A DNA stretch of 23,513 nt, from the NCBI GenBank assembly GCA_036396915.1, contig DASWJX010000301.1, positions 1 through 23,513 of the forward strand, written 5' to 3'. Position numbers and translations under genes: made by a program. The notes under the pieces were generated by a model that saw only the letters and a program-made list of their open reading frames with translations, searched no databases and was not told where the DNA came from. Each line of letters opens with the position of its first letter. Position 1 is the first letter of the stretch. The stretch comes from BM509 sp036396915 (GTDB taxonomy: Bacteria; Desulfobacterota; Desulfuromonadia; Desulfuromonadales; Geopsychrobacteraceae). Shown here piece after piece: positions 22,156-23,513 of this stretch.

Positions 22156-23328
22156 ATGAAAACAGCCTACATTCTGGCCAGCTACCGCACCCCCGCCTGC
22201 CGTGCGAAAAAAGGCAAATTCAAGGACATGCGCCCCGACGATCTGGCGGCGGCGGCCATCGCCGGACTGGTGGAACGGACCGCTATCGACCCGCTGCAGA
22301 TCGACGACGTGCTGCTCGGCTGTGCCTTTCCCGAGGGGGAACAGGGGATGAACATGGCACGGATCGCCGCTCTTCGGGCCGGTCTGCCCTACCAGATCCC
22401 GGCCCAGACCATCAACCGTTTCTGCTCCTCCGGCCTGCAGGCGATCGCCCTGGCCGCCGAACGGATCATCGCCGGGTTTGCCGACTGCATCATTGCCGGG
22501 GGCGCCGAATCGATGACCATGGTCCCCATGGCCGGCAACAAGTACAGCATCAATCCCGGCCTCGCCGCCGAATGGCCGGAGGTCTTCGCCTCCATGGGTA
22601 TCACCGCCGAAGTGGTGGCCGACAGCTACCGGATCGACCGGCATGCCCAGGATGCTTTTGCCGTCGCCAGCCACGCCAAGGCCGCCGCCGCGATCGAGGC
22701 GGGCCGGTTCGCCGACGAGATCATACCGGTCGAAATCGAGAAGACCCGCCTGGTCGGAAACAAGGTCTTGACCGAAACGGAACTGGTCGGCAGCGACGAC
22801 GGCGTGCGACCCGACACCAGCCTGGAAGGGCTGGCCGCGCTCAAGCCCGCCTTCAAGGTCGACGGGACGGTCACCGCGGGCACCTCCTCGCAGATGACCG
22901 ACGGCGCCGCCGCGACCCTGGTGGTATCCGAAGCGTTTTTGAAGAAGGTCGGCGGGACGCCGCTGGCCCGCTTCGTCGCCTTCGCCGTCCGCGGCGTCCC
23001 GCCGGAAATCATGGGCATCGGTCCGCTCGAAGCGATCCCGGCGGCCCTGAAACTGGCCGGTCTGCAACAGAAGGATATCGATCTCATCGAGCTGAACGAA
23101 GCCTTTGCCGCCCAGGCGCTGGCGGTCATCAAAGAGCTGGCCCTCAACCCGGAGATCATCAATGTCAACGGCGGGGCGATCGCCCTCGGCCACCCGCTGG
23201 GCTGTACCGGAGCCAAGCTGACCGCCACCCTGCTGCATGAAATGCAGCGGCGCCGCACAAAATACGGCATGGTTTCCATGTGCATCGGCGGCGGAATGGG
23301 CGCGGCCGGCATTTTTGAAAAACTGTAA
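22156..23328 (+). CDS. fadA: Acetyl-CoA C-acyltransferase (thiolase), FadA-type
   Basis: A 390-residue thiolase that cleaves 3-ketoacyl-CoA to acetyl-CoA and a shortened acyl-CoA. Catalytic parts are all seen: nucleophile C90 in NRFCSSGLQA, the NEAFAAQAL motif, the histidine in GGAIALGHPLGCTGA and the second cysteine in CIGGGMGAAGIFE near the C-terminus. Full length for the family. GGAGG lies about 7 bases before ATG. It follows the FadN-type gene closely and is almost surely its operon partner. A biosynthetic acetoacetyl-CoA thiolase is the alternative, less likely given the neighbour. Confidence 0.93.
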   Translation: MKTAYILASYRTPACRAKKGKFKDMRPDDLAAAAIAGLVERTAIDPLQIDDVLLGCAFPEGEQGMNMARIAALRAGLPYQIPAQTINRFCSSGLQAIALAAERIIAGFADCIIAGGAESMTMVPMAGNKYSINPGLAAEWPEVFASMGITAEVVADSYRIDRHAQDAFAVASHAKAAAAIEAGRFADEIIPVEIEKTRLVGNKVLTETELVGSDDGVRPDTSLEGLAALKPAFKVDGTVTAGTSSQMTDGAAATLVVSEAFLKKVGGTPLARFVAFAVRGVPPEIMGIGPLEAIPAALKLAGLQQKDIDLIELNEAFAAQALAVIKELALNPEIINVNGGAIALGHPLGCTGAKLTATLLHEMQRRRTKYGMVSMCIGGGMGAAGIFEKL

Positions 23329-23513
23329 AGACTTCCGATGCGTTACCTGACACCAGGGCAACCCTGAACAGGCCGCTGGCGGGCGCACTCGCCCGATAAG
23401 AACAGAAACAGCCCACGGCCGGTCGCCGGGCGCACTCAAGGACGCCGAGGCGCAAGGAACGTCTGCTTTGGGGGGCGACATTACCTGCAACTAGCAATTT
23501 CAGCAGATGGAGA
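23329..23513. other. Window end after the thiolase, with short direct repeat
   Basis: No gene is supported in these 185 bases. The decamer GGGCGCACTC occurs at 23381-23390 and 23428-23437; the first copy sits in a small inverted repeat with GCCCG after it. No T-run follows, so transcription may continue to a further beta-oxidation gene beyond the window. Confidence 0.3.

Overview
The window looks like chromosomal DNA of a metal- or sulfur-respiring member of the Desulfuromonadales/Geobacterales (Desulfobacterota), with moderately high GC. This rests on gene content: two NrfD/Fe-S/multihaem cytochrome modules, a CbcL-like cytochrome b/c fusion, a NapC/NirT-type cytochrome resembling ImcH, a sigma-54 enhancer-binding regulator, and a separate atpZ-atpI-atpB-atpE cluster. 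No genus can be fixed from the sequence alone. No rRNA, tRNA or CRISPR array was seen.

Layout. 139-2692 (minus): an operon for a membrane-anchored tetrahaem cytochrome, a Tat-exported ferredoxin-like subunit and an NrfD-type membrane subunit (Cbc4-like). 2948-4744 (plus): a large polytopic membrane protein. 5052-5270: a tiny membrane protein with a good promoter and terminator. 5488-6936: an ImcH-like inner-membrane cytochrome. 7086-7544 (minus): a MerR-type regulator with a cysteine-rich tail. 8052-8246: another tiny membrane protein. 8466-11164: a second module of NrfD, Tat Fe-S protein and periplasmic hexahaem cytochrome. 11275-12612: a PAS/AAA+/Fis sigma-54 activator. 13020-13772: a NifX-like protein and two tandem micro membrane proteins. 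13887-14759: a transposase-derived protein that looks catalytically dead. 14787-16927: a CbcL homologue and a small membrane protein. 16930-17589 (minus): a TPR protein. 17754-19419 (minus): F0 ATP synthase genes. 19708-23328: a FadN-type beta-oxidation enzyme and its thiolase.

How it fits together. Beta-oxidation (right end) supplies reducing equivalents. These enter the quinone pool and would be passed to the periplasm by up to four different quinone-linked inner-membrane routes encoded in the first 17 kb, while ATP synthase uses the resulting ion gradient. Having ImcH-like, CbcL-like and two NrfD-type routes side by side suggests a redox-potential-tuned electron export locus.

The most notable unexplained signal is a TTGCAA/GTTGCA motif. 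It forms palindromes, inverted repeats and a five-copy direct array in the gene-free DNA before the 8052 gene, the 8466 operon and the 13020 operon, on both sides of the sigma-54 activator gene. I infer a local regulon of respiratory genes, small membrane proteins and the NifX-like gene controlled by that activator or another regulator encoded here.
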